The translations under genes and the position numbers were made by a program. This document shows positions 36,089 to 36,831 of a stretch of DNA of 36,831 nucleotides, one piece after another. The stretch is from Algoriphagus sp. (GTDB taxonomy: Bacteria; Bacteroidota; Bacteroidia; Cytophagales; Cyclobacteriaceae). The stretch is from NCBI GenBank assembly GCA_030833985.1, contig JAURGC010000005.1, positions 1-36,831 on the forward strand. Reading direction: 5' to 3'. The notes beneath the pieces are model-generated. The model searched no databases. It was not told the DNA's origin and saw only the letters and a program-made list of their open reading frames with translations. Position 1 is the stretch's first letter; the number at the start of each line of letters is the position of its first letter.

Positions 36089-36126
36089 AGGCCTCGCCCC
36101 CATACTTGCGGGGCGGGGCTTTTTTT
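36089..36126 (+). terminator. Rho-independent terminator after the pspC gene
   Basis: GCCTCGCCCC ... GGGGCGGGGC stem followed by T7. Confidence 0.85.
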
Positions 36127-36151
36127 GTACCTTCTAACAAACTTTTAAATC

Positions 36152-36831
36152 ATGGATGTTACTGCAAAATTTTTAGGAGGGGCCGGAGTTGTCACCGGTT
36201 CTAAATACCTCATCGACATTGGAAACTTTGAATTTCTCGTTGACTGTGGCCTTTTCCAAGGGGGACGCAAATTGAGGGAACTCAACTGGGACCACTTCCC
36301 CATGCCCCTTGGAGAATTGGAGGCCGTTGTCCTCACCCATGCACACCTCGATCACATTGGCTACCTACCAAGACTTGTCAAACAAGGATTTAATGGACCA
36401 ATCTACTGCACGGAGGCCACAGCATCGCTAGCCAAAATCTTACTCCTTGACTCTGGGAAGCTCCAAGAAGAAGAGGCGGAGTTTGCCCGCAAAAAAGGCT
36501 ACTCCCGTCACGACGATCCCCAGCCCCTGTACACCATGGATGATGCAGAGTCGGTATTTCCTCTCCTCGTACCCAAACCCTTTGAAACTCCCTTCTCCAT
36601 CCACCCAGCAATTACCGTCACCTTTTTTCATGCAGGCCATATCCTTGGTGCCTCCATCGTCAAATTCCGATTCAGGGAGAAAAACAAACCAAACGACTCG
36701 TGTTTTCAGGTGATCTTGGGCGCTACAAAGATCCGCTCCTTGTCCCTCCCACTCGAATTCCAAAAGCAGATATCCTCTGGATAGAATCTACCTATGGAGA
36801 TCGAAAATCGGCCAACCCAAAACCCGAAGAA
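36152..36831 (+). pseudogene. MBL-fold/beta-CASP-like RNA-processing exonuclease, apparent frameshift near 36680-36684; 3' end outside window
   Basis: [66 protein letters not shown]. The +1-shifted frame continues [46 protein letters not shown] to the window end. Confidence 0.8.

Noticed and set aside
1-36831. CRISPR arrays, rRNA operons, phage structural modules or conjugation genes
   Set aside because: No regularly spaced repeats, rRNA sequence, capsid/tail/terminase or relaxase/T4SS proteins were seen.

Overview
The window is Bacteroidetes-like chromosome, with an AT-rich accessory insertion at roughly 1180-11130 on an otherwise ordinary genomic background. On the left are the C-terminus of an AraC-type regulator and a galE that lacks its N-terminal NAD-binding part. 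The insertion interrupts galE. It carries a small serine recombinase, a divergent protein with A-family (PolA/T7-RNAP-like) palm motifs A/B/C, an orphan ORF, a ParB-like/beta-class DNA methyltransferase fusion, and a translationally coupled trio of two tiny ORFs plus a large serine recombinase. Beyond that are an orphan 352-aa ORF and gene/IS remnants. The backbone resumes at tRNA-Asn(GTT) and continues with CotH-like lipoprotein, a MoaC-MoaB fusion, sulfatase, TonB-dependent receptor, sialidase, HNH endonuclease, an NlpC/P60-like pseudoenzyme, SmpB, TsaD, TamB-like protein, photolyase, Smr/DUF2027 protein, a PLP trans-sulfuration enzyme, TVP38-like protein, VOC protein, PadR, PspC, and an apparently frameshifted MBL-fold protein at the right edge. 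The best novelty candidate is the galE-interrupting element: polymerase/primase-like protein + ParB-MTase + two serine recombinases. All calls are by eye from sequence and motifs; no database search was run.
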